This document shows positions 1 to 6,342 of a stretch of 7,138 bases of DNA, piece after piece. The translations under genes and the position numbers were made by a program. The notes under the pieces are model-generated. The model was not told where the DNA came from, did not search any database, and worked only from the letters and a program-made list of their open reading frames with translations. The DNA comes from Gemmatimonadota bacterium (GTDB lineage: Bacteria > Gemmatimonadota > Gemmatimonadetes > Gemmatimonadales > GWC2-71-9): contig QHTY01000053.1 in NCBI GenBank assembly GCA_003220985.1, positions 10,429-17,566 on the forward strand, read 5' to 3'. The stretch's first letter is position 1. Every line of letters begins with the position of its first letter.

Positions 1-489
1 CATCGGTCCAGGCTTGGGACTCGCGACCCACACCTCGCTGACGCCCGCGGTCTTCGCAGTGACCGCCGTCATTAACACGGACGACGGCAGCGGATAGCGC
101 CCGCCCGGCGCGTAACAACCCGCGCGCTCCAGCGGTGCGATCCAATGACCTGCCGTGCCGCCTGGCACCGTCACGGTCACGTCGCCGAGCGCGCGCTTCT
201 GTGCGTCCGCGAACGTCTGAATCCTTTCGGCGACCCGTTCGAGCCGCGTGCGATCCTCGCTCGGTAGGCTCTCGCGCGCGCGGCCGAGCGCCGCGCGGTC
301 GATGAACAACGGTCCGGCTACGGCCACGTCCGCGAACCGCTCCGCGTATTCGCGCAGCGCGGCTTCACCTCTCGCCCGCACTGCTTCGACGATCGGTGCG
401 GCCACGGTGAACGCCTCAGCAGGTAGCGGGTCGACGCGGCGCTTCACGAGCTCCGCAACGGAGCGATGCCGCAGCAGGTGTGTGCTCAC
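1..489 (-). CDS. hisD: Histidinol dehydrogenase, N-terminal part (runs off left edge)
   Basis: HisD oxidises L-histidinol to L-histidine in two NAD+-dependent steps, the last two of the pathway, in the cytoplasm. I translated this frame by hand; it is open for 163 codons to the window edge. The N-terminal helix pattern EAVRARGEAALREYAERF (about residues 35-52) matches the HisD consensus of a short helix followed by RGdeALreYt..F. Residues about 124-143 contain GCYAPGGRYPLPSSVLM, the family's G.Y.PGG...PSSVLM block, followed by TAKTAGVSEVWVASP. The Zn- and NAD-binding residues lie further on, outside the window. The start is GTG at 489, which forms a GTGA overlap with the stop of the restored HisE frame; the GGAAG just upstream is closer than a normal ribosome binding site, so translation may depend on coupling. 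Here hisD is the last visible operon gene, whereas in many bacteria it follows hisG. Identity is secure; the exact start is moderately sure. Confidence 0.93.
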   Translation of the reverse strand, partial: MSTHLLRHRSVAELVKRRVDPLPAEAFTVAAPIVEAVRARGEAALREYAERFADVAVAGPLFIDRAALGRARESLPSEDRTRLERVAERIQTFADAQKRALGDVTVTVPGGTAGHWIAPLERAGCYAPGGRYPLPSSVLMTAVTAKTAGVSEVWVASPKPGPM

Positions 490-602
490 GTCTTCCGAGC
501 CATCGGTCGGCGGTTCACGGCACGATGCCGGCGTGCCAGCTCGGCCCGGACGTCGGCCAACGTTCCGCCCCCGCGCGCCAACGCCACGAGTGCCATGCGG
601 CC
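486..602 (-). pseudogene. Out-of-frame C-terminal remnant of the HisE domain
   Basis: This stretch lies one frame away from the upstream HisA-HisI-HisE reading frame. It translates to a sequence containing MALVALARGGGTLADVRAEL, then ARRH, then a basic tail with NRRP. That matches the C-terminal helices of phosphoribosyl-ATP pyrophosphatase (in E. coli YHLLVLLQDQGLDLTTVIENLRKRH). Its stop at 486-488 overlaps the hisD GTG start as GTGA, the junction style used elsewhere in this operon, so this was very probably the original end of the gene. Comparison with E. coli HisIE suggests that about 15 residues between the two parts are missing, including the ExxD metal-binding motif, in addition to the frame change. 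Either a real inactivating deletion or an assembly error fits; sequence alone cannot separate them. Confidence 0.8.
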
Positions 603-1702
603 CGCGACAACTCGTCCGCTTCTTCACGCAGCTTCGCCTCGAGGAGTCCAGGCTCGGCCAAGAGCTGCGCGGTTCCCGAGCCCGCGACGGGTCGGGCTAT
701 CCGATCAGCGAGTGTGCGCTCCAAATCGGCGAGATCGAAGTCGGCGGGCCAGCACGACCGCCGACCCAGGTGGCAGAAACCCGCGCCGAGCTGCCGTACG
801 GTGAACCGTAGCGCGTCACGATCGCAGTCGAGGTCCACACGGAGCAGCTGTTGTGTGTTTCCCGACGTCGCCCCCTTCTCCCAGATCGATTGGCGCGAGC
901 GTGACCAATAGATCCCGCGCCGCTCGGCGACGGCGCGCGCCAGCGATGCGCGCGTGCTCCACACCAGACCGAGCGTGCGGCCCGCCTCATCGCACACGAC
1001 GGTTGGCCAGACATCGCCCGGCAAGGATTTCGTGAGCGGTGCGGCGATCGCATCGCCGAGCGACAACCCGCCCGTGTACAGCGCCATGCCGACCTGTGCG
1101 TCGGCGCCCAGGCGATCGAGCTCCGCGACCTCGCTTGCCGTGGTGATGCCCCCCGCCGCTGTTACGCGAGCTCCCGACGCTGCATGCACCACCGCTGCCA
1201 CCGCCGCGGCGTCGAACCCTCCCATCGCTCCTTCTTTCTCCACCTGCGTAAAGAGGAAACCTCCGACCACGGGCGCGAGCGCGGGCACGCGGTCGAGCAC
1301 GCTTACCCCGGTGCGCGCGCGCCAGCCATCCACGACCACCTCACCACGTTCCGCATCGACGGCCGCGATGACGCGCTCGCGCGGCAACGCGCCGCAGAAT
1401 TCAGGCGTCGCGGCGGTGCCGATCATCACGTGCGTTGCTCCGGCGTCGAGCCAGCGACGGGCGCTGTCGAGATCGCGGATTCCTCCGCCCACGCGGCACG
1501 GCGCCCGGCGCACGAGATCTCTGATCAGCTCGGCATTCGAACCCCGGCCGAGCGCGGCATCCAGATCCACCACCGCCACCTCTCCCGCGATGGAGAATTC
1601 CTCCAACCGCTGGACGGGGTCGCCACCGTCGAGAACGAAGTCCTTGCCGCGGCGCAGCTGGACCACGCGTCCGCCCAGGATGTCGATACTCGGCACGATC
1701 AT
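515..1702 (-). CDS. hisAI: Fused HisA isomerase + HisI cyclohydrolase + truncated HisE
   Basis: A multifunctional protein covering pathway steps 4, 3 and (originally) 2. Residues 1-225 are HisA (ProFAR isomerase, a TIM barrel): PSIDILGG with likely catalytic Asp7, phosphate loops VGGGI (71-75), AAGGI (182-186) and GMALYTG (205-211). Residues about 230-330 are HisI (phosphoribosyl-AMP cyclohydrolase): YWSRSRQSIWEKGATSGN (265-282), the Mg-binding DCDRDA (292-297) and the Zn-binding CHLGRRSC (310-317). Residues about 325-368 begin HisE (phosphoribosyl-ATP pyrophosphatase) with LEAKLREEADEL, containing the first metal motif EExxE (360-364). After residue 368 or so the reading becomes unrelated, rich in Trp, Arg and Pro, and stops at 515, while the true HisE C-terminus continues in another frame to 486. 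HisE is therefore probably inactive as written. In HisA the usual TDIxRDG is TQVEKEG, so Glu157 replaces the conserved Asp. The ATG overlaps the hisHF stop as ATGA, with GAGG 7 nt upstream. Confidence 0.93.
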   Translation of the reverse strand: MIVPSIDILGGRVVQLRRGKDFVLDGGDPVQRLEEFSIAGEVAVVDLDAALGRGSNAELIRDLVRRAPCRVGGGIRDLDSARRWLDAGATHVMIGTAATPEFCGALPRERVIAAVDAERGEVVVDGWRARTGVSVLDRVPALAPVVGGFLFTQVEKEGAMGGFDAAAVAAVVHAASGARVTAAGGITTASEVAELDRLGADAQVGMALYTGGLSLGDAIAAPLTKSLPGDVWPTVVCDEAGRTLGLVWSTRASLARAVAERRGIYWSRSRQSIWEKGATSGNTQQLLRVDLDCDRDALRFTVRQLGAGFCHLGRRSCWPADFDLADLERTLADRIARPVAGSGTAQLLAEPGLLEAKLREEADELSRAAWHSWRWRAGAERWPTSGPSWHAGIVP

Positions 1703-3081
1703 TGGCGTACCTCAATTCCCCGGATCGCGAGGTCAGCCTTGATGCCATCGACCGTGTCGTCGCCGTCGTGAAAGACGGAAGCGGCGAGCACCGCGTCCGC
1801 GCCCGCTGCGAATGCGGCGGCGACATGCGCTCGCGTCCCGACACCGCCCGAGGCGATGACCGGAACGCGCACCGCGTTCGCGACTGCGTGCAACAGCTCG
1901 ACATCGTGTCCCGCCCGCGTACCGTCGCGATCCCAGCTCGTGAGGAGGATCTCGCCCGCGCCGAGCCGTTCGCCCTCGTGCGCCCATGCCACGGCGTCGG
2001 GCAGCGCCTGCTCGCGACCGCCCAGGACCAGGACCTCCCAGCGGTCCGCCGTCCGGCGCGCATCGATCGCCAAAACGACACACTGGGATCCAAACGCCTG
2101 CGCCAGCGCGGTCAGCAGGGCGGGCTGCCGAACCGCTGCGGTGTTGACGCTCACCTTATCGGCACCGGCCGAGAGCAACTGCCTGGCATCTTCAACGCTG
2201 CGCACTCCGCCCCCCACTGTGAGTGGAATGCGGATCGCGGCGCGCACTCGTCGTACCGTCTCCACCTGCGTGCCGCGCCCCGCGGCGGAAGCAGCAACAT
2301 CGAGGATGACGATTTCGTCGGCGCCCTGCGCTTCGTAGCGCGCCGCCTGTTCGGCGGGATCGCCGGCGTCGCGCAAATTCTGAAACCGGACGCCCTTCAC
2401 CACTCGGCCGTTTTGCACGTCGAGGCACGGAATCAGGCGCCGTAGCAAGCCTGAGGCATCGTTGGTCGTCGTGTGGGCGCGGACCGTTCCGCCCGTGAGC
2501 CAGCGGTCGAGCAGGGCCGCGCCATAGGCACTCGATAGCTCAGGGTGAAACTGGCAAGCGACTGTCGACCCGTGCTCGAGCGCGGCGATGAATGGAACGC
2601 CGTGCGTCGTCCATGCCGGCGTCCATCCCGCGGGGCACTCCTGCAAGGCGTAGGAATTCGCGAACGCTGCGACACCGCTCGTGACGAACCGCGCACTCGA
2701 ATCGGGCGTCACACGGTTCCAGCCGAGGTGCGGGATCCGCACATCTGACGGCAACCGGCGACACGTTCCCGCCACAACGCCAAGCCCCGCCACTCCCGGC
2801 GTCTCTTCGCTCGCCTCGCAGAGCATCTGCATGCCGAGGCAGATGCCGAGGATCGGTGTTCCGCGGGACGCAGCATCCGGAATCACGGCGTCGAGACCGC
2901 CGTTTCGGATCGTTGCCATGCCGGCTCCAAACGCGCCAACGCCCGGCAGCACGATACGCGCCGCTTGACGCACGACCGAGGCATCGCCGCTCACGACCGC
3001 CGTGGCACCCAGACGCCGAAACGCGCCGGTAATCGACGCCAGATTCGCGACACCCGAGTCGACGATCAGCACGTCACTCAT
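1699..3081 (-). CDS. hisHF: Fused imidazole glycerol phosphate synthase, HisH-HisF
   Basis: One uninterrupted 460-residue frame carries both halves of IGP synthase, which uses glutamine and PRFAR to make IGP and AICAR. Residues 1-198 are HisH, the class I glutaminase: PGVGAF (46-51), nucleophile Cys81 in GICLGMQ, IPHLGWN (116-122), and His179/Glu181 in CQFHPE completing the Cys-His-Glu triad. A linker of roughly ten residues (about 199-210) leads to HisF, residues about 212-460: RLIPCLDV with catalytic Asp221, VKGVRF, VGGGV (289-293), AIDAR with catalytic Asp340, TSWDRDGT (381-388) and ASGGVG (410-415). The lengths match a full HisH (about 200) plus a full HisF (about 252), so both domains look complete. 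Bacteria and archaea normally encode these as separate subunits; the same domain order in one chain is known from eukaryotic HIS7. The usual FVHSY of HisH reads FANSY here. The start overlaps hisB by 8 bp; no strong ribosome binding site is visible. Confidence 0.96.
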   Translation of the reverse strand: MSDVLIVDSGVANLASITGAFRRLGATAVVSGDASVVRQAARIVLPGVGAFGAGMATIRNGGLDAVIPDAASRGTPILGICLGMQMLCEASEETPGVAGLGVVAGTCRRLPSDVRIPHLGWNRVTPDSSARFVTSGVAAFANSYALQECPAGWTPAWTTHGVPFIAALEHGSTVACQFHPELSSAYGAALLDRWLTGGTVRAHTTTNDASGLLRRLIPCLDVQNGRVVKGVRFQNLRDAGDPAEQAARYEAQGADEIVILDVAASAAGRGTQVETVRRVRAAIRIPLTVGGGVRSVEDARQLLSAGADKVSVNTAAVRQPALLTALAQAFGSQCVVLAIDARRTADRWEVLVLGGREQALPDAVAWAHEGERLGAGEILLTSWDRDGTRAGHDVELLHAVANAVRVPVIASGGVGTRAHVAAAFAAGADAVLAASVFHDGDDTVDGIKADLAIRGIEVRQ

Positions 3082-3679
3082 GGATCGCGCCCCGGAGTGT
3101 GCCCTTCGTAGACGGAACGTCGTCGAATCCCGACGGTGCCACCGCCTGCCGCAACGCCAACGCGGTCGCTTTGAACGCCGCCTCGGCGCGGTGATGGTCG
3201 TTGTCGCCTTTCAACACGTCCACATGGAGCGTCAGCTGGCCCGCGGTAGCGAGCGAGCGCAAGAGATGCGGGATGTTCTCACAGGCGAGGCCGCCGATCG
3301 CCTCGCGGCTCAGACCGAGTGACACATCGGCGAACGGCCGGCCAGAGAGATCGATAACTGCGCGCGCCAACGCTTCGTCCAGCGGCGCGAGCGCCCACCC
3401 GAAGCGGTGGACACCGCGGCGCTCGCCCAGTGCACGGTCGATCGCTTCGCCCAGGGCGAGGGCGCAATCCTCGGCGGTGTGATGATCATCGACCTGCAGG
3501 TCACCTTCGCAAATCAGCGCCAGGTCGAAACGCGCGTGCCGCGCCAGCGCCTCGAGGAGATGATCGAGGAAGCCAATGCCCGTCTTGATCGACGTCTTGC
3601 CCGTGCCATCGAGATCGAGTGTCATCCGAATCGATGTCTCTCGCGTCGTGCGCATCACTGTCGCGGTGCGGGGATTCAT
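3074..3679 (-). CDS. hisB: Imidazoleglycerol-phosphate dehydratase
   Basis: Monofunctional IGPD, converting imidazole glycerol phosphate to imidazole acetol phosphate (step 6); the enzyme is Mn-dependent and works as a large homo-oligomer. At 201 residues it has the normal single-domain length. Family motifs appear in order: R.T.ET.I near the N-terminus, GFLDHLLEALARH (36-48), DDHHTAEDCALALG (64-77), HRFGWALAPLDEALARAVIDLSGRP (91-115), ENIPHLLRSLA (134-144), GDNDHHRAEAAFKA (158-171) and the terminal VPSTKGTL (188-195). The His- and Glu-rich motifs provide the metal ligands. It lacks the N-terminal HAD phosphatase of the enterobacterial bifunctional HisB; here a HAD domain sits instead on the preceding HisC protein. 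The ATG at 3679 overlaps the hisC stop as ATGA and has GAGGAG 8 nt upstream, inside the end of hisC. Met9 is an alternative start but is less well supported. Confidence 0.97.
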   Translation of the reverse strand: MNPRTATVMRTTRETSIRMTLDLDGTGKTSIKTGIGFLDHLLEALARHARFDLALICEGDLQVDDHHTAEDCALALGEAIDRALGERRGVHRFGWALAPLDEALARAVIDLSGRPFADVSLGLSREAIGGLACENIPHLLRSLATAGQLTLHVDVLKGDNDHHRAEAAFKATALALRQAVAPSGFDDVPSTKGTLRGAIHE

Positions 3680-5391
3680 GGCAGTAGCTCCTCGAGGTCG
3701 GCGACTTGATCGATCACGCGGGCCGCGCCGGCGTCGGTCAGTGCGGTGGAGGTCGCAGCGAGATCATCCCCGGGTGCGACGGCGCCGAGCGGGACAACGG
3801 ATGCCCCGGCCGCGGCGCGAATGTCGTCAGGGGTATTCCCCACCATCCATGCTCGGCCCACCCCCAGGCGCGCGAGGGCGAGACGAACCGGCGCGGGATC
3901 GGGTTTGCGCGGCGCATCCTCCATGCACACCACCGCGCGGAACAGGTTGGCGAACCCAGCGCGTTCGAGGAACCAGCGCGCTTCGTCGCGGGGCCGGCCC
4001 GTCACGATGGCGAGTGGCAGCCGTTTCGCGAGGCGCTCGAGCACTTGGCCCGGCACGATCGCGCGTTCCCATTCACGCAGTCCCGTCGAGCCGTCCACGC
4101 CGAGGTACAGTGCCTGGTAGCGACTGGTGATCGTTTCGAGACTTGCCTGCACGCCAGCTGCTGCGATAAGCCGCTGTGTGACAACCCAGTCGTTCGCCGC
4201 GTCGCCCGCGCGCAGCGACTTCTCGATGTCACCCATGGTGATGGTGACACCGAAGGCGGTGGCCGTCGCGATCATTGCCGCACGCTGCGATTCGCGCACG
4301 TCCGCGAGCACGCCGTCGAGATCGAAGATGATCGCCTGCGGGGCGAGGACCGTGTCGAGCGCTGTCGTGAGGCGCTCGAATGCCGCCGGCTCACCCGGCA
4401 GGGTGATGCGCAACGCTGTCTCGAGACCGGGCCGGTCCCGGAACTCGCGCACCAGCACGCCAAGCGCCCCGAGAGCGGCCGCACAGAAGCTGGCGCGCGT
4501 GCCGCAGTCGACGAAAACGAAGTTTGCCTGCGAGTCGCGCGGGGAGAGTCGCAGCGACTGGAGCTGCCGCGTGAGCGCCGCGCGCTCTTCACGCACGCGG
4601 GCGACGTGTGCCGCGAGCAATGGCTTCCCGCGCTCGAGCTGGTGCACAGCCAGCGAGATGGAAGGCGCGGCGACGGGATAGGGGCCCCCAGCGGCGTGCA
4701 GCACCGCGATGACGTCTGGGCTGCCGATCGCGTAGCCGACGCGACACCCGGCGAGCCCCCACGCCTTCGAGAGCGTCCGCGTCACGACGACGTTGGGCAA
4801 ATCGAGCACGGCGGCCGTGAGATCATCGTCCGCGTACTCCACGTATGCGTGATCGAGCAGAATGAGCGCCTCGTGCGCCTGAACGGCTAGGCGTCTCACA
4901 TCCGCCAACGTCGCCACCCCGCCGGTGGGATTATTGGGCGACACAATCGCAATGACCGCGGTGCGCCCGTCGACACGCTCCAAGAACTCATCCGTCGGAA
5001 ACACGTCAGCCGGCCATGGCACGCGCACGAGCTCGCCACCGGCAAGCGCGGCGTAGCGATCGAGCATCTCGAAGCTCGGCTCCGGAAGCAGCAAGGTCCG
5101 GCCACGTGCCAGGAATGCCCGGCAAATGCGATCGATCGCTTCGTCGGCGCCGGCGGTCACGATGACGCGGCCCGGTGCGACGTTCCATCGCGCCGCGAGC
5201 AGCGCGGTCAATTCGGAAACATCGGGATAGCGACGCAGCAGCTCGGGATCCGCCTCGGCCAATTCCGCCAACGCGCCGGGTGACGGCAGGAGACCCTCGT
5301 TGCGGTCGAGGCGGAGTACGCCGGGGCCACCGCGCGCCGGGCGATCGTAGACCCACGCCGGATCGATCCGAGTTTTGAGCGCCGTCGTCAC
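3676..5391 (-). CDS. hisC: Fused histidinol-phosphate aminotransferase + HAD phosphatase
   Basis: A 571-residue, two-domain protein. Residues 1-350 are HisC, a fold-type I PLP aminotransferase converting imidazole acetol phosphate and glutamate to histidinol phosphate: LDRNEG (28-33), SPNNPTG (151-157), DHAYVEY (180-186, Asp180 and Tyr183 for PLP), TLSKAWGLAGCRVGYA with PLP Lys209 and Arg217, and LRIT with Arg328. Residues about 352-571 are a HAD subfamily IA hydrolase: motif I FDLDGVLAD (nucleophile Asp357, Asp359), a helical C1 cap, motif II VTGRP (Thr464), motif III Lys496 in RKPDP, and motif IV VGNTPDD. The usual motif IV is GDxxxD; here Asn519 replaces the first Asp while Asp523 remains. 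DGVLADVRES and MVGNTPDDI resemble a HAD clade I remember from haloarchaea and cyanobacteria. By inference the HAD domain is the histidinol-phosphatase (step 8), acting on the product of the fused HisC. The start is GTG, overlapping the hisG stop as GTGA. HisC is certain; the HAD substrate is inferred. Confidence 0.95.
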   Translation of the reverse strand: MTTALKTRIDPAWVYDRPARGGPGVLRLDRNEGLLPSPGALAELAEADPELLRRYPDVSELTALLAARWNVAPGRVIVTAGADEAIDRICRAFLARGRTLLLPEPSFEMLDRYAALAGGELVRVPWPADVFPTDEFLERVDGRTAVIAIVSPNNPTGGVATLADVRRLAVQAHEALILLDHAYVEYADDDLTAAVLDLPNVVVTRTLSKAWGLAGCRVGYAIGSPDVIAVLHAAGGPYPVAAPSISLAVHQLERGKPLLAAHVARVREERAALTRQLQSLRLSPRDSQANFVFVDCGTRASFCAAALGALGVLVREFRDRPGLETALRITLPGEPAAFERLTTALDTVLAPQAIIFDLDGVLADVRESQRAAMIATATAFGVTITMGDIEKSLRAGDAANDWVVTQRLIAAAGVQASLETITSRYQALYLGVDGSTGLREWERAIVPGQVLERLAKRLPLAIVTGRPRDEARWFLERAGFANLFRAVVCMEDAPRKPDPAPVRLALARLGVGRAWMVGNTPDDIRAAAGASVVPLGAVAPGDDLAATSTALTDAGAARVIDQVADLEELLP

Positions 5392-6251
5392 GGCACGATC
5401 TGCGACAGCGTGGAGACGACGACGTCGGTGCCGCCGGCCGCTTTCACGGCGGGGATCACCTGCGGGAGCAGCTCGCGCGGCACCGCAGCTTTCACGGCGT
5501 AGCCACCATTGCCGAACAGGGGAGCAACCGTGGCCTGGCGCATCGACGGCAGCACAGCCACGACCGCGTCGAGACAGGCGGCCGAGGCGTTGACTTCCAG
5601 CATGACGCGACGTCGCGCCTCGAGCACCGAGTTGATCAGCAGCACGAGATCATCGATGGAGCGACGGCGCGCGGGATCATCGAACGCCGCGCGGTTGGCA
5701 TACAGACGGGTGGACGAGCGCATCAACACGTGCACAATGGAGAGACCGTTCGCCTCGAGGGTCGCGCCGGTCGCGGTGTTGTCAACGATCACGTCCGCGT
5801 CTTCAGGCGGAAACACTTCGGTCGCGCCGTAGGAGCGGACGAACTCCGCGCACAGCCCACGTGCTGCAATCCAGCGCCGCGTGAGCCGTTCGTACTCGGA
5901 TGCGACCACGAGCCGTCGGGTGGGAAGCCGGCCGCTTTCGAGCAGGGCGATCGGAGTGGCGGCGACGAGCTGGACCGGATCGAGCCCGGTGTCGAGCAAT
6001 TCGACGACGTCCGCTTCGAGCTCCGCAACCCAATCCGCCCCGGCGAAGCCGACATCACGGCTGCCCAGGACCAGCATCTCCACGATGTTCTGGGGTTTCA
6101 ACAGCTTCGCTTCCGCCCCCGGCAGAGACACGTCGGGGCGGTAGCCTCGCGCGCTGGGACGCACGCGAATCCCGGCGTCGGCAAGGAGAGTCAGCACACC
6201 GGTCTCCATCCGCCCTTTGGGAAGGCCAAGTCGAAACGGTACAGCAGTCAT
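5388..6251 (-). CDS. hisG: ATP phosphoribosyltransferase, long form
   Basis: HisG catalyses the committed first step, joining ATP and PRPP to phosphoribosyl-ATP, and is the usual point of histidine feedback inhibition. At 287 residues this is the long form. Residues 1-205 or so are the catalytic domain: RLGLPKGRM (7-15), GSRDVGFAGADW (63-74, the DxGxxGxDW element), and DVIVDNTATGATLEANGL (153-170), which includes the PRPP loop. Residues about 215-287 form the C-terminal ACT-like regulatory domain, with YAVKAAVPRELLPQVIPAVKAAGG followed by the terminal strand TDVVVSTLSQIV. Long-form enzymes work without HisZ, and none is seen here. The ATG at 6251 is preceded by GGAG at 8 nt. It is the first structural gene of the operon, 121 nt after the leader-peptide stop, and it overlaps hisC by 4 bp. 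Confidence 0.97.
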   Translation of the reverse strand: MTAVPFRLGLPKGRMETGVLTLLADAGIRVRPSARGYRPDVSLPGAEAKLLKPQNIVEMLVLGSRDVGFAGADWVAELEADVVELLDTGLDPVQLVAATPIALLESGRLPTRRLVVASEYERLTRRWIAARGLCAEFVRSYGATEVFPPEDADVIVDNTATGATLEANGLSIVHVLMRSSTRLYANRAAFDDPARRRSIDDLVLLINSVLEARRRVMLEVNASAACLDAVVAVLPSMRQATVAPLFGNGGYAVKAAVPRELLPQVIPAVKAAGGTDVVVSTLSQIVP

Positions 6252-6255
6252 CTCT

Positions 6256-6274
6256 TCGGCTCCGTGTTAGCCGA
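6256..6274 (-). promoter_or_regulatory. Small hairpin overlapping the hisG ribosome binding site
   Basis: On the minus strand TCGGCT (6274-6269) is perfectly complementary to AGCCGA (6261-6256) around the 7-nt loop AACACGG. The hisG ribosome binding site GGAG lies half in the loop and half in the 3' arm, and the ATG follows 4 nt later. Such a hairpin could reduce initiation on hisG or occupy the RNA after read-through of the attenuator. With only 6 bp it may also be chance in GC-rich sequence. Confidence 0.35.
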
Positions 6275-6306
6275 GCCGGAGTCCCCGAGGGTGTGCGACG
6301 CCGCCC

Positions 6307-6342
6307 TAAAAGCACGACGCCGGCCCTGGGGGGCCGGCGTCG
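6307..6342 (-). terminator. Rho-independent terminator, probable his attenuator
   Basis: On the minus strand CGACGCCGGCCC (6342-6331) pairs perfectly with GGGCCGGCGTCG (6326-6315) around the 4-nt loop CCCA, giving a 12-bp GC-rich stem. It is followed by TGCTTTTA (down to 6307), a short T-tract on the minus side only, so it acts on leftward transcription. It lies between the histidine-rich leader peptide and hisG, the position of the attenuator in leader-peptide-controlled his operons. It could also stop transcripts reading through from the gamma-glutamyltransferase gene. The T-tract is only four residues after a TGC, so termination efficiency is uncertain. Confidence 0.82.

Noticed and set aside
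515..598. The in-frame C-terminal tail of the HisA-HisI-HisE protein as a new domain
   Set aside because: It is Trp/Arg-rich nonsense produced by the frame change; the alternative frame over the same bases matches HisE.
580..620. Programmed ribosomal frameshift joining the two parts of HisE
   Set aside because: No slippery heptamer is visible at the junction, and a frameshift alone would still lack the helix with the ExxD motif, so a deletion fits better.
954..1742. Plus-strand open frame of 262 codons opposite hisA-hisI
   Set aside because: Low-complexity Ser/Thr/Ala/Pro/Arg translation antisense to a well-supported gene; no motif or convincing ribosome binding site.
3706..4890. Long plus-strand open frame of 394 codons opposite hisC-HAD
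   Set aside because: It lies wholly antisense to a gene with clear family motifs, has no recognisable domain, and is Arg/Ala/Gly-rich as expected for a GC-rich shadow frame.
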